Origin: an uncultured Prevotella sp.
GTDB taxonomy: Bacteria > Bacteroidota > Bacteroidia > Bacteroidales > Bacteroidaceae
DNA: 64,000 nucleotides
Assembly (NCBI GenBank): GCA_900322175.1
Contig: ONYZ01000008.1
Location: 1 to 64,000 of the forward strand
Reading direction: 5' to 3'
In this document: positions 8,898 through 18,103 of the stretch, piece after piece
Layout of the letters: every line of letters starts with the position of its first letter
Position numbering within the stretch: position 1 is the stretch's first letter
Program-made: the position numbers and the translations under genes
Notes under the pieces: generated by a model
Database searches by the model: none
What the model was told of the DNA's origin: nothing
The model's input: the letters and a program-made list of their open reading frames with translations, nothing else

Positions 8898-10234
8898 CCT
8901 CTAGAGGGTCTTAAGTCTTTTACTCGAACGGCTTTGCCTTCGCTCTGTGGCAGCGAGCCCTTCTTAACCAACTTAACCTGAGGTGTGAGTAGTATCTCAT
9001 CCTTAAGCGCGCGCTGGATATCCTTCATCATCTTCTGCATCTCAGGATAGATGTCAGTCTCCAGCCCGTCAAGTTCAACCTCGACTGTCATTACGTCATT
9101 ATCGTCGATGGTCTCGAGTGTGATAAGATAATTGCTGCCCAAACCAGGATACTGTACCAGTATCTTCTCTACCTGCATCGGGAATACGTTTACACCCTTG
9201 ATGATGAACATATCGTCGGTACGGCCCTTGATGCGGTCAATACGACGATGGGTGCGACCACACTTACATGGCTCGGCAATGATGCGGGTAAGGTCGCGAG
9301 TGCGATAACGAAGTATTGGCATCATGTTGCGGTCGAGTGTGGTAAGTACCATCTCGCCCATCTCGCCATCGGGCACAGGCTCCAGTGTGTCGGGATCTAC
9401 TATCTCTACGATATAGTTGTCTTCCCACAGGTGCATACCTTCCTGATACTTACACTCGAAGGCTACACCAGGACCGTTCATCTCTGTCATACCAAACGAG
9501 TTATAAGCCTTTACGCCCAGCATGCGCTCTATGCGGCGGCGCTGCTCCTCGGTGTGAGGTTCGGCTCCGATGCAGAGTGTGCGCAACTTAGTGGTAGTAG
9601 GATCAACGCCCTCCTCCTTAAATACCTCGGCCAAACGGATGGCGTAAGACGGGATAGCATGGAGGCATGTGGTGCCAAAGTCCTTAACAAACTTAATCTG
9701 ACGCTTAGAGTTACCAGCTGCTGCTGGTACGGTCATAGCACCCAGCCACTCAGCACCATACTGGAATCCCAAACCGCCTGTAAACATTCCATAACCACTC
9801 GAGTTCTGGAACACATCACTCTTGCGGCAACCCACCATATACAGGTTGCGGGCAATCATGTTTGCCCATGAGCAGATGTCGTGCTCTGAATATACTACTA
9901 CACAGGGATTACCTGTGGTACCACTGGTAGAGTGAATACGTACGGCGTCGTCAAGATTTCCGCTAACAAGTCCGTAAGGATAGTTGTCGCGAAGGTCCTG
10001 CTTAGTGGTAAACGGGATCTTTCGCAGATCGTCTAGGCAGTTGATAGAATCAGCAGTGATGCCCAGATCGCCCAAACGCTTCTGATAGAAGGGCGACTTA
10101 AGGCAGACGTTGATAGTATCCTTCAGTTTCTTAACTTGCAACTGCTGCAGTTGCTCTCTTGGCATGGTCTCGATTTCGGGCTGCCAGTATTCACCGTCGG
10201 GCTTGATGGTAGCCATAATCTTCTCGTCAGTCAT
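8894..10234 (-). CDS. paaK: Phenylacetate-CoA ligase family protein
   Basis: This 446-aa ATP-dependent acyl-CoA ligase belongs to the adenylate-forming family and converts an aryl or related acid to its CoA thioester via an AMP intermediate. The AMP-binding motif HSTSGTTGNPCVVVYSE lies near residues 100-117, SFGMTEMNGPG is in the middle, and the C-terminal PaaK domain carries RIKGRTDDMFIIKGVNVFP. In gut Bacteroidales this gene occurs without the rest of the aerobic phenylacetate pathway, and the substrate may be an aryl acid for 2-oxoacid synthesis; that is inference. It overlaps the DUF3256 gene by 4 nt. Confidence 0.9.
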   Translation of the reverse strand: MTDEKIMATIKPDGEYWQPEIETMPREQLQQLQVKKLKDTINVCLKSPFYQKRLGDLGITADSINCLDDLRKIPFTTKQDLRDNYPYGLVSGNLDDAVRIHSTSGTTGNPCVVVYSEHDICSWANMIARNLYMVGCRKSDVFQNSSGYGMFTGGLGFQYGAEWLGAMTVPAAAGNSKRQIKFVKDFGTTCLHAIPSYAIRLAEVFKEEGVDPTTTKLRTLCIGAEPHTEEQRRRIERMLGVKAYNSFGMTEMNGPGVAFECKYQEGMHLWEDNYIVEIVDPDTLEPVPDGEMGEMVLTTLDRNMMPILRYRTRDLTRIIAEPCKCGRTHRRIDRIKGRTDDMFIIKGVNVFPMQVEKILVQYPGLGSNYLITLETIDDNDVMTVEVELDGLETDIYPEMQKMMKDIQRALKDEILLTPQVKLVKKGSLPQSEGKAVRVKDLRPSRG

Positions 10235-10281
10235 ATCTTATAGTTTAAATGGTTATCGTTATCTTTTGTTTACTGTTTCTC

Positions 10282-11001
10282 TTACTTCTGTGCCAACTGC
10301 ATCATCATCACAGCAGACAGTCCGGCTGTCTCAGTACGCAAACGACTCTCGCCAAGGCTTACTGATACCCAACCAGCCTCGACTGCAGCCTTAACCTCGT
10401 CGATAGAGAAGTCGCCTTCGGGACCAACCAATACAGTAGCATCGGCTGTGTCTGACGGCTTACGCAACTCGTCGAACAGTTCTGTGCGAGGTATCTCCTC
10501 ATAGCAGTGAGCAATATACTTACGACCCTGTAAGGGCTGCTCCAAGAAGTGGTTGAAGTGCACCATCTCGTTTACCTGTGGTTTCCAAGCCTTATGACTC
10601 TGCTTTACAGCAGCAGTGATAATCTTGTCGAGACGCACCAGCTTGACCAGGCGGCGCTCGGAGAACTTACAGTTAAGGAATGACACCTCGTCTACACCTA
10701 TCTCGGTAGCCTTCTCCATCATCCACTCCATGCGGTCCATCATCTTAGTTGGTGCTATACCTAGGTGCAAATGACCCTTCCACTGACGCTCCTGCGGCAG
10801 TTTCTCCAGTATCTTGTAATAGCAATGATGAGTAGCAGCCACAGTTACCTGTGCGCGGTAGTAATTACCCTCGCCATCCATCAGGTACAGTTCGTCGCCG
10901 CTCTTCAGGCGCAGCACACGCATGGCGTGCATAGCTTCATCGGTAGGCAACTCGGTCTGATTTTCGGCATCAGGTACAAAAAAATATCTTGATTCCTTCA
11001 T
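10282..11001 (-). CDS. rsmE: 16S rRNA (uracil-1498-N3)-methyltransferase
   Basis: RsmE methylates N3 of U1498 in 16S rRNA using SAM. At 239 aa it has the usual length. It has an N-terminal PUA-like domain (RVLRLKSGDELYLMDG) and a SPOUT methyltransferase domain with the knot signatures VLVGPEGDFSIDEV and SLGESRLRTETAGLSAV near the C-terminus. It lies 13 nt after the MFS permease gene in the same leftward chain and 47 nt before the ligase gene. Confidence 0.95.
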   Translation of the reverse strand: MKESRYFFVPDAENQTELPTDEAMHAMRVLRLKSGDELYLMDGEGNYYRAQVTVAATHHCYYKILEKLPQERQWKGHLHLGIAPTKMMDRMEWMMEKATEIGVDEVSFLNCKFSERRLVKLVRLDKIITAAVKQSHKAWKPQVNEMVHFNHFLEQPLQGRKYIAHCYEEIPRTELFDELRKPSDTADATVLVGPEGDFSIDEVKAAVEAGWVSVSLGESRLRTETAGLSAVMMMQLAQK

Positions 11002-11014
11002 ATCTTAATAATGA

Positions 11015-12328
11015 TTATTTCTTCTTTTCGGGATGGAACACAAGGGCAAACGACAAACCTACAACTAATGCGAAAGCAGCGAAGATAAACCAGCAAGTGG
11101 TCCACTCGCCCAGCAGGAATCCGTTCTCCCAATAACAATAATGATTAACAATCTCGCCAGCGGCCAGTGTGCCAAAGGTGGCTCCGATACCATTGGTCAT
11201 CATCATAAACAGTCCTTGAGCCGATGCCTTGATACTAGGCTCACACTCCTGATCGACAAAGATACCGCCCGAGACATTGAAGAAGTCGAAAGCGACACCA
11301 TACACAATACAAGAGAGGATAAACATGATGACACCAGGCATAGCTGGATTGCCCACGCCGAAGAATCCAAAGCGGAACACCCATGCAAACATCGACATAA
11401 GCATCACTGTCTTGATACCATAACGCTTCAGGAAGAATGGTATCATGAGAATGCAAAGCGCCTCGCTGATCTGCGAGATACTGGTGAGCAGTGTAGCGTT
11501 GTTGGCCGCAAACGATGTGGCAACAGCAGCATCCGCACTACCCTTGAAGCTGGTGATAAACGGACCAGCATAGCCGTTGGTTACCTGCAGACACATGCCA
11601 AGCAGGGCTGAGAAGATAAAGAACAGGGCCATCTGCTTGCTCTTGAACAGCTTGAAAGCATTCAGACCAAGACTCTCTACAAGCGAAACCTTCTCCTTCT
11701 TTACCACTACACACTGAGGCAAGGTAAAGCAGTAGAAACACAGGACCACGCTGAGGATACCCGACACAAAGAACTGCATGTAGGTGTACTGGAATTTATG
11801 AGCATTGTCGGCCAGAGTCATAGTGAATGCCCCATCTTCCCATACAGCACAGTTAACAAACCACATGGTGATAATAAATCCCACGGTACCAAGCACACGG
11901 ATGGGCGGAAAGTCCTTTACGGTGTCGAGCCCGTTGTTCTTTAATATAGTAAAAGCAGTTGTATTGGACAGCGCAATAGTTGGCATAAAGAATGCAACAC
12001 TGAGTGTGTAGAGGGTAATAAAGAGCGACTTATCTGCTAGCTCATTACCGAATCCGGCCTGATAACCCAGCCACCAGCATCCCAGCATAAAACCGCCTGC
12101 CAACAGGTGACAAAGGCCCAACAATCGCTGTGGCTGAATATACTTATCAGCCACTATACCCATAAGTGTAGGCATAAAAATACTTACGATACCCTGAATA
12201 GCATAGAACCAAGAAATCTTGTCGCCAAGTCCGGCTACCCCAAGGTAGTTTCCCATACAAGTAAGATAAGCTCCCCAGACAGCAAACTCCAGGAAGTTCA
12301 TCAATGCTAAACGGAATTTCAGATTCAT
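11015..12328 (-). CDS. MFS permease, nucleoside:H+ symporter (NupG) family
   Basis: This 437-aa inner-membrane protein has about 12 hydrophobic segments. The N-terminal stretch LALMNFLEFAVWGAYLTCMG and the later FNVSGGIFVDQE match the nucleoside:H+ symporter branch of the major facilitator superfamily, so uptake of nucleosides is likely, although the exact substrate cannot be read from the sequence. It lies 5 nt after the DUF4296 lipoprotein gene and is probably co-transcribed with it. Confidence 0.85.
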   Translation of the reverse strand: MNLKFRLALMNFLEFAVWGAYLTCMGNYLGVAGLGDKISWFYAIQGIVSIFMPTLMGIVADKYIQPQRLLGLCHLLAGGFMLGCWWLGYQAGFGNELADKSLFITLYTLSVAFFMPTIALSNTTAFTILKNNGLDTVKDFPPIRVLGTVGFIITMWFVNCAVWEDGAFTMTLADNAHKFQYTYMQFFVSGILSVVLCFYCFTLPQCVVVKKEKVSLVESLGLNAFKLFKSKQMALFFIFSALLGMCLQVTNGYAGPFITSFKGSADAAVATSFAANNATLLTSISQISEALCILMIPFFLKRYGIKTVMLMSMFAWVFRFGFFGVGNPAMPGVIMFILSCIVYGVAFDFFNVSGGIFVDQECEPSIKASAQGLFMMMTNGIGATFGTLAAGEIVNHYCYWENGFLLGEWTTCWFIFAAFALVVGLSFALVFHPEKKK

Positions 12329-12333
12329 AATTA

Positions 12334-13311
12334 TTACTTAGATATTGGTTTTAAATTCTTGTTTTTAGGTGCTTCCTGCAAATTGCGCATCTTCTGCATG
12401 TCTCCCACTGTCATAGGACGATTGCCGATGCGATGTGCAGGTTTGTGCAAAGTATCATGCCGAGCCGAATCAGAATTTAGCGGACGTACAGCACTACTAT
12501 CTATCTGTGAGGTATCAGCAGCTTTAGGCTGCTCAATCACCTTATTGCGGAATCTATACAGCTGAACATTGTTGATGAACAGCATACACAGATTGTTAAC
12601 ATCATCCTTAGCCGGACGCATACCGCACATCACAAAGCCTTTAATCTCCTTGACTTTCTCTTTGCAGTAAGGAATACGCAGGGTGGTAATACCGCTGCCC
12701 GAGATGGTGTTATACTGTTTGGTGGTACTGTCGTTAGCATAGGTTATAGCAAGATATGCCACAGCCTGACGGTTGCCATTCTGCATCAGCCAATTAGTGG
12801 TGAGGCTCATCATAAAGCTGTCGCCTGCATGGAATGTGGTATCAGCCTTTTGACTGAACTGATATAGATGATACGGACGATCGTTGAGCAGCATCAATGC
12901 ACGCTTGCCTGTCCAGACATCAGCTGTATCGCCATTAAGCGAGGCTGAGGCAAATGTCTGTACAGTGTTGATTGCACCGCCATATTTCTCAGCTTCCTTG
13001 TTCAACCGCTCCTCCACACTCTTGTATATCTCCTGGAATCGGTCGGCTCGAGTATAGTAATATACTAAACTGGAATCAAACTCGGCCTGAGTATAACCAT
13101 GTTCCTTGAGCACAAGTTCGAAAGTAAGACGCTTCTGGTACTCTGCATTGTTGAAATCTTGCGATGCTATACCCTGAGCTATGTGATAGTCATAGATAAG
13201 GTCCTCCATATCGTCGGGTTGGATATACTCCGACGGTACCGTGGGTTTGCAGCTGGTAAGCATCACAACTGCAACCACTATATATATAATATGTGTAACC
13301 TTAATCTTCAA
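12334..13311 (-). CDS. DUF4296 domain lipoprotein
   Basis: This is a 325-aa lipoprotein: the N-terminus IIYIVVAVVMLTSCKPTVP has a type II signal with Cys 21. The DUF4296 domain follows directly (YIQPDDMEDLIYDYHIAQG, to about residue 110), then a longer unassigned region and a Ser/Asp-rich tail. The family is common in Bacteroidales next to lspA and has no known role. It overlaps the end of lspA by 11 nt, so the two are probably translated together, which is interesting because LspA would process its signal peptide. Confidence 0.85.
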   Translation of the reverse strand: MKIKVTHIIYIVVAVVMLTSCKPTVPSEYIQPDDMEDLIYDYHIAQGIASQDFNNAEYQKRLTFELVLKEHGYTQAEFDSSLVYYYTRADRFQEIYKSVEERLNKEAEKYGGAINTVQTFASASLNGDTADVWTGKRALMLLNDRPYHLYQFSQKADTTFHAGDSFMMSLTTNWLMQNGNRQAVAYLAITYANDSTTKQYNTISGSGITTLRIPYCKEKVKEIKGFVMCGMRPAKDDVNNLCMLFINNVQLYRFRNKVIEQPKAADTSQIDSSAVRPLNSDSARHDTLHKPAHRIGNRPMTVGDMQKMRNLQEAPKNKNLKPISK

Positions 13312-13951
13312 CGCTCTTTTCCTCTTCTTTCTTAACAGATATTTTACTTATTTCATCTCGATAAAACAGCAGCAGCAAAACTACGCTTACACTGATGCTG
13401 GCATCGGCAAAGTTGAACACCGGACTAAAGAATACAAAATGATTGCCACCAACCATCGGCATCCATGTGGGCCACTCGGTTTCAATCAGCGGGAAGTAGA
13501 ACATATCTACAACCTTGCCCATAAGGAATGGTGCATAGCCCGTACCAAACGGCACGAAATATGATAGATAGTGGGGTGACGACTCGTTAAATATCAGTCC
13601 ATAGAACATACAGTCAATCAAGTTTCCGGCAGCTCCAGCCAGTACCATCGATAGGCATACGATATAGCCTGTGCGAGCATTCTGCTTGACCTGTTTCCAA
13701 ATGTAATAGCTCAGGAAACTGATGGCTGCAATACGGAACAGCGAAAGAATAATTTTGCTGCCCAACTGCATGCCAAAGGCCATACCCATGTTCTCGATAA
13801 AGGTGATGTAAAACCAGTCGGTGACATGAATGCTATCATGGAGAGGCATAGACGTCTTGACCCAAATCTTGATAATCTGGTCAACAAGCAGAATGGCGAC
13901 TGTAATTAAAGCCGCCAATCTGCCTTTTGTGATAAGAGGTTTTGCCGTCAC
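13301..13951 (-). CDS. lspA: Lipoprotein signal peptidase (signal peptidase II)
   Basis: This inner-membrane aspartic protease removes the signal peptide from lipid-modified prolipoproteins. The two catalytic Asp motifs are present: GNLIDCMFYG and FNFADASISV. Four membrane segments are visible. At 216 aa it is longer than the E. coli enzyme (about 164 aa), with extra periplasmic sequence between the catalytic motifs and a charged tail, as in other Bacteroidetes. It overlaps the DksA-like gene by 4 nt and the DUF4296 gene by 11 nt. Confidence 0.95.
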   Translation of the reverse strand: MTAKPLITKGRLAALITVAILLVDQIIKIWVKTSMPLHDSIHVTDWFYITFIENMGMAFGMQLGSKIILSLFRIAAISFLSYYIWKQVKQNARTGYIVCLSMVLAGAAGNLIDCMFYGLIFNESSPHYLSYFVPFGTGYAPFLMGKVVDMFYFPLIETEWPTWMPMVGGNHFVFFSPVFNFADASISVSVVLLLLFYRDEISKISVKKEEEKSVED

Positions 13952-14328
13952 TTTTTCTGGTTCAGCTTAGACTCTACACTCAGGGTTGCATGAGGAACGG
14001 CACGCAGACGTTCCTTAGGGATAAGCTTACCCGTGATACGGTCGATGCCATAGGTCTTGTTCTCGATACGAACCAGAGCAGCCTTTAAGCCCTGAATAAA
14101 CTTCTGCTGACGGGCTGCCATAGAGATAAGCTCTTCCTTTGACTGGGTTGCACTACCCTCCTCTAATGCCTTATAGGTGGGTGATGTGTCATCAACATCG
14201 TTGCTATCCTCATTGGTAAGCACTCGCATCATCTGCTCGTAATCGCGCTTGGCCAGGGCCATCTTCTCATTGATAATCTGACGGAACTCTTCGAGCTCTT
14301 CGTCTGTATAACGAGTCTTCTCTGTCAT
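13948..14328 (-). CDS. TraR/DksA family regulator lacking zinc-binding cysteines
   Basis: This 126-aa protein of the DksA/TraR family acts, in known members, in the secondary channel of RNA polymerase. It has an N-terminal coiled-coil (about 1-95) and the C-terminal family signature YGIDRITGKLIPKERLRAVP. The sequence contains no Cys at all, so the zinc finger of classical DksA cannot form. Zn-less DksA forms exist in other bacteria. It sits between ileS and lspA, an order seen in many Bacteroidetes. Confidence 0.85.
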   Translation of the reverse strand: MTEKTRYTDEELEEFRQIINEKMALAKRDYEQMMRVLTNEDSNDVDDTSPTYKALEEGSATQSKEELISMAARQQKFIQGLKAALVRIENKTYGIDRITGKLIPKERLRAVPHATLSVESKLNQKK

Positions 14329-14358
14329 AATACTTAAATTGATTTAGTTATTGATTAT

Positions 14359-17300
14359 TTAATTCTTTGTCACTTCGATATTTAACTTGAAGTCATCAAA
14401 CTCAACTTCCTGACCCTCATTAGGTTGCAGAGTAATATTGTCGGCCAGAACCTGAGTCTTGATGTAGTCAGCAAAGCTATCTACAGCCTTCTTCACATCA
14501 TCGTTTGGAGAGATAGTTACATTGATACGATCAGTAATTTCGAATCCACTCTCCTTACGTATGTTCTGAATGCGGTTGATAAGCTCGCGGGCCATACCCT
14601 CGTTCTTCAATTCGTCTGTCAGTTCTACCTCGAGAGCTACGGTAAGATTACCCTCATTAGCTACCAGCCATCCTGGGATATCCTCGCTGATAATCTCAAC
14701 ATCAGCTGCCTCGACAGTGATATCCTGACCATCAACATTGATACCGATGGTACCCTGCTTCTCGAGTTCGGCTATCTGCTCCTGACTAAGTGCATCCATT
14801 GCGGCAGCTACACTCTTCATGAGTTTGCCGAACTTCTTACCCATAGTGCGGAAGTTGCACTTAACCTTCTTGACAAGCACACCTGAACCTTCAACAAAAC
14901 GTAGTTCCTTAACATTTACCTCGTTCATAATCAGGTCCTTAACAGCCTCGATATGCTTCTTCTGTGTGTCGTCAACAGCAGGAATCATAATAGCCTGTAG
15001 TGGCTGACGAACCTTGATGTTAACCTTGCGGCGGAGAGCGAGAACCATCGAGGTAATCTTCTGTGCCATCTCCATACGGGCCTCAAGATCCTTATCTATC
15101 TGTGCCTCGTCGGTAGCGGGGAACTTGTCAAGATGTACTGAGTCGAGCTCACCACCCAGATCCTTATACAACTGATCGGCATAGAAAGGAGCAAATGGAG
15201 CCAGCAACTTAGCTACGGTCATTAAGCATGTATAAAGTGTCTGATAAGCAGAGAGTTTATCCTCGCTCATCTCCTTACCCCAGAAACGTTTGCGGTTCAG
15301 GCGTACATACCAGTTACTAAGGTCGTCGTTTACAAATGCATCTATCAGTCGGCCTGCACGAGTTGGATCATAACCGTCAAGTTCCTTCTCAACACCTTCG
15401 ATCAGAGTATTAAGACATGACAGTATCCAGCGGTCAATCTCAGGACGCTTATCGAATGCAACCTGTGCAGCAGTGGGGTCGAAACCATCTACATTAGCAT
15501 ACAGAGCAAAGAAGCTGTAGGTATTGTAAAGTGTACCGAAGAACTTACGGCGAACCTCGTCAACACCCTCTGGATCAAACTTCAGATTATCCCAAGGCTC
15601 TGAGTTGGTCATCATATACAGACGTACAGCATCGCTACCGTACTTTCCTATCATATCGAATGGGTTAACCACGTTACCCACGTGCTTCGACATCTTGTTA
15701 CCCTTAGCATCAAGCACCAGTCCTGAAGAAATCACATTCTTGAAGGCTACTGAGTCGAAGATCATTGTTGCAATAGCATGCAGAGTGAAGAACCAACCAC
15801 GGGTCTGGTCTACACCCTCATTGATAAAGTCGCAAGGGAATGCAATACCCTTATCGATAAGATCTTTATTCTCGAAAGGATAGTGGATCTGTGCGTATGG
15901 CATCGAACCAGAATCGAACCAAACGTCGATAAGGTCAGTCTCGCGCTTCATTGGCTTGCCGCTCTCTGAAACGAGTAAGATATTGTCAACGTATGGACGG
16001 TGCAGGTCGATTTTATCATAGTTCTCCTTGCTCATGTCGCCAGGCACAAAACCATTGTCCTTCAGCGGGTTGGACTGCATAAATCCTGCCTTAACAGCCT
16101 TCTCAATCTCATTGTAGAGTTCCTCTACGGAGCCAATACAGATTTCCTTACCATCCTCATCACGCCAGATAGGAAGCGGAGTTCCCCAGAAGCGTGAACG
16201 CGACAGGTTCCAGTCGTTCAGGTTCTCCAGCCAGTTGCCAAAACGGCCTGTACCTGTAGACTCAGGCTGCCAATTGATAGTCTTATTGAGTTCGAACATA
16301 CGGTCCTTCTTAGCAGTAGAGCGGATAAACCAACTGTCGAGCGGATAGTAGAGCACGGGCTTATCTGTACGCCAGCAGTGAGGATAATTGTGTACGTGCT
16401 TCTCGATCTTGAGTGCTGTACCCTCTTGCTTCATCTCCATACAGATCACGATGTTCAGGTCTTCAGCCTTTGCAGCAGCCTGCTCGTCGTACTTACCATC
16501 CTTGTTAAACTCTGGTGCGTAGGCATTCTTAACATAGTCGCCTGCATGATGGCTGTAACCATCTACATTTACGCAGTTCTTAACGAAGTTATCATCAAGC
16601 TCGTCCATAACGTAGTACTTACCCTGAAGGTCAACCATAGGACGAGTTTCACCTTTCTTATTTATAAGGAACAGGCTTGGGATGTGAGCATCCTTAGCCA
16701 CCTTGGCGTCATCAGCACCGAATGTTGGAGCGATATGAACGATACCAGCACCATCCTCGGTGGTTACATAGTCACCAGGGATTACACGGAAAGCCTCGCT
16801 CTCCATCTCAACAAACTTATCCTTACCGTTCTCGCCCTCGAACACCTTCTCAGGATGAGCTGCGGCATACTCCTTAACATAGTCGGCTGCATTCTGATCG
16901 AGTTTAGCCGATGGCTTAACCCAAGGCATCAACTGCTGATACTTCATACCAACAAGCTGCTCGCCAGTATAACGTCCAACTATACGATAAGGAACAAACT
17001 TTTCGCCCTTGTTGTACTCAGGCATTTCCTCGTCATCAGTGATATTACCCTCGGGAGCGAGATAAGCATTCAGACGGCTCTCGGCCAGAATAATAGTAAT
17101 CTTCTCGCCATTATAGGCGTTATATGTCTCGACAGCCACATAGTCGATCTTAGGACCTACGCAAAGTGCTGTGTTTGAGGGCAATGTCCAAGGTGTGGTG
17201 GTCCAAGCTACAAAGTATGGAGTACCCCACTTAGTCCACTCTTCCTTAGGATCGAGCGCCTTAAACAGAGCTGTAACGGTAGTATCCTTAACATCGCGAT

Positions 17301-17919
17301 AGCAACCAGGCTGATTCAGCTCGTGCGAGCTAAGACCTGTACCAGCGCCTGGCGAATATGGCTGGATGGTGTAGCCCTTATAAAGCAGGCCCTTGTTGTA
17401 GAACTGCTGCAGCAACCACCAAAGAGTCTCGATATACTTGTTGTCGTAAGTGATATAAGGATTGTCGAGATCTACGAAGTAGCCCATCTTCTCAGTAAGA
17501 TCGCGCCACTCCTGAGTGAACATCATTACATTCTCACGACACTTCTTATTGTAATCCTCAGTAGAGATATACTTTTCTGATGCCTTGTTGTCGATATCAG
17601 CCTTGGTAATGCCAAGTTCCTTCTCTACACCAAGCTCTACGGGCAGTCCGTGAGTATCCCAACCTGCCTTACGCTTTACCTGATAGCCCTTCATCGTCTT
17701 ATAACGATTAAAGGTATCCTTGATAGTACGAGCCAGCACATGGTGGATACCAGGATGACCATTAGCCGAGGGAGGTCCTTCAAAGAATACAAACTGCGGG
17801 CAACCTTCGCGCTCATCTACCGAGCGCCAGAAGACATTCTTTTCCCGCCACATTTCCAGGATGTCATTATTAACCTGGGTCAGATTCAAGCCGTTGTGTT
17901 CAGCAAACTTCTTAGCCAT
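14359..17919 (-). CDS. ileS: Isoleucyl-tRNA synthetase
   Basis: This cytosolic class I synthetase charges tRNA-Ile. It has the long 1186-aa form typical of Bacteroidetes. The HIGH-type motif is in GPPSANGHPGIHHVLA near residues 49-64, the editing CP1 domain follows, and the KMSKH motif is in GNKMSKHVGN. The C-terminal third contains the anticodon-binding domain and an extension rich in Asp/Glu. It is first in the leftward chain and has a clear promoter about 40 bp upstream. A long open frame on the other strand (16378-17178) is a shadow of this gene. Confidence 0.97.
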   Translation of the reverse strand: MAKKFAEHNGLNLTQVNNDILEMWREKNVFWRSVDEREGCPQFVFFEGPPSANGHPGIHHVLARTIKDTFNRYKTMKGYQVKRKAGWDTHGLPVELGVEKELGITKADIDNKASEKYISTEDYNKKCRENVMMFTQEWRDLTEKMGYFVDLDNPYITYDNKYIETLWWLLQQFYNKGLLYKGYTIQPYSPGAGTGLSSHELNQPGCYRDVKDTTVTALFKALDPKEEWTKWGTPYFVAWTTTPWTLPSNTALCVGPKIDYVAVETYNAYNGEKITIILAESRLNAYLAPEGNITDDEEMPEYNKGEKFVPYRIVGRYTGEQLVGMKYQQLMPWVKPSAKLDQNAADYVKEYAAAHPEKVFEGENGKDKFVEMESEAFRVIPGDYVTTEDGAGIVHIAPTFGADDAKVAKDAHIPSLFLINKKGETRPMVDLQGKYYVMDELDDNFVKNCVNVDGYSHHAGDYVKNAYAPEFNKDGKYDEQAAAKAEDLNIVICMEMKQEGTALKIEKHVHNYPHCWRTDKPVLYYPLDSWFIRSTAKKDRMFELNKTINWQPESTGTGRFGNWLENLNDWNLSRSRFWGTPLPIWRDEDGKEICIGSVEELYNEIEKAVKAGFMQSNPLKDNGFVPGDMSKENYDKIDLHRPYVDNILLVSESGKPMKRETDLIDVWFDSGSMPYAQIHYPFENKDLIDKGIAFPCDFINEGVDQTRGWFFTLHAIATMIFDSVAFKNVISSGLVLDAKGNKMSKHVGNVVNPFDMIGKYGSDAVRLYMMTNSEPWDNLKFDPEGVDEVRRKFFGTLYNTYSFFALYANVDGFDPTAAQVAFDKRPEIDRWILSCLNTLIEGVEKELDGYDPTRAGRLIDAFVNDDLSNWYVRLNRKRFWGKEMSEDKLSAYQTLYTCLMTVAKLLAPFAPFYADQLYKDLGGELDSVHLDKFPATDEAQIDKDLEARMEMAQKITSMVLALRRKVNIKVRQPLQAIMIPAVDDTQKKHIEAVKDLIMNEVNVKELRFVEGSGVLVKKVKCNFRTMGKKFGKLMKSVAAAMDALSQEQIAELEKQGTIGINVDGQDITVEAADVEIISEDIPGWLVANEGNLTVALEVELTDELKNEGMARELINRIQNIRKESGFEITDRINVTISPNDDVKKAVDSFADYIKTQVLADNITLQPNEGQEVEFDDFKLNIEVTKN

Positions 17920-17957
17920 ATTTAATTGTATTTTCTATCTTATCATTATTTAGCGTG

Positions 17958-17988
17958 CAAAGGTAGTAAAAATATTCTATTTGACAAA
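17958..17988 (-). promoter_or_regulatory. ileS operon promoter
   Basis: On the minus strand TTTG (17985-17988) and TACCTTTG (17958-17965) are 19 bp apart, matching the Bacteroidetes consensus. It probably drives the whole chain down to the DUF3256 gene. Confidence 0.75.
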
Positions 17989-18047
17989 AGGAAATAAATA
18001 TTTTTAATATTTCTGCTAAAAAAGTATGATATTTCAGAATTATTGTT

Positions 18048-18055
18048 TATTTTTG
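18048..18055 (+). promoter_or_regulatory. -7 element of the dicarboxylate transporter gene
   Basis: TATTTTTG fits TAnnTTTG and lies 49 bp before ATG 18104. The -33 region is poor. Confidence 0.5.
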
Positions 18056-18103
18056 CAAGCAGAAATCCAATAAAACAACTTAAAACAATTTAAAAGGTTG
18101 CCT

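Noticed and set aside
16378..17178. A 266-codon open frame on the plus strand
   Set aside because: Antisense to ileS, with a composition typical of a shadow frame. The ileS coding sequence is certain.
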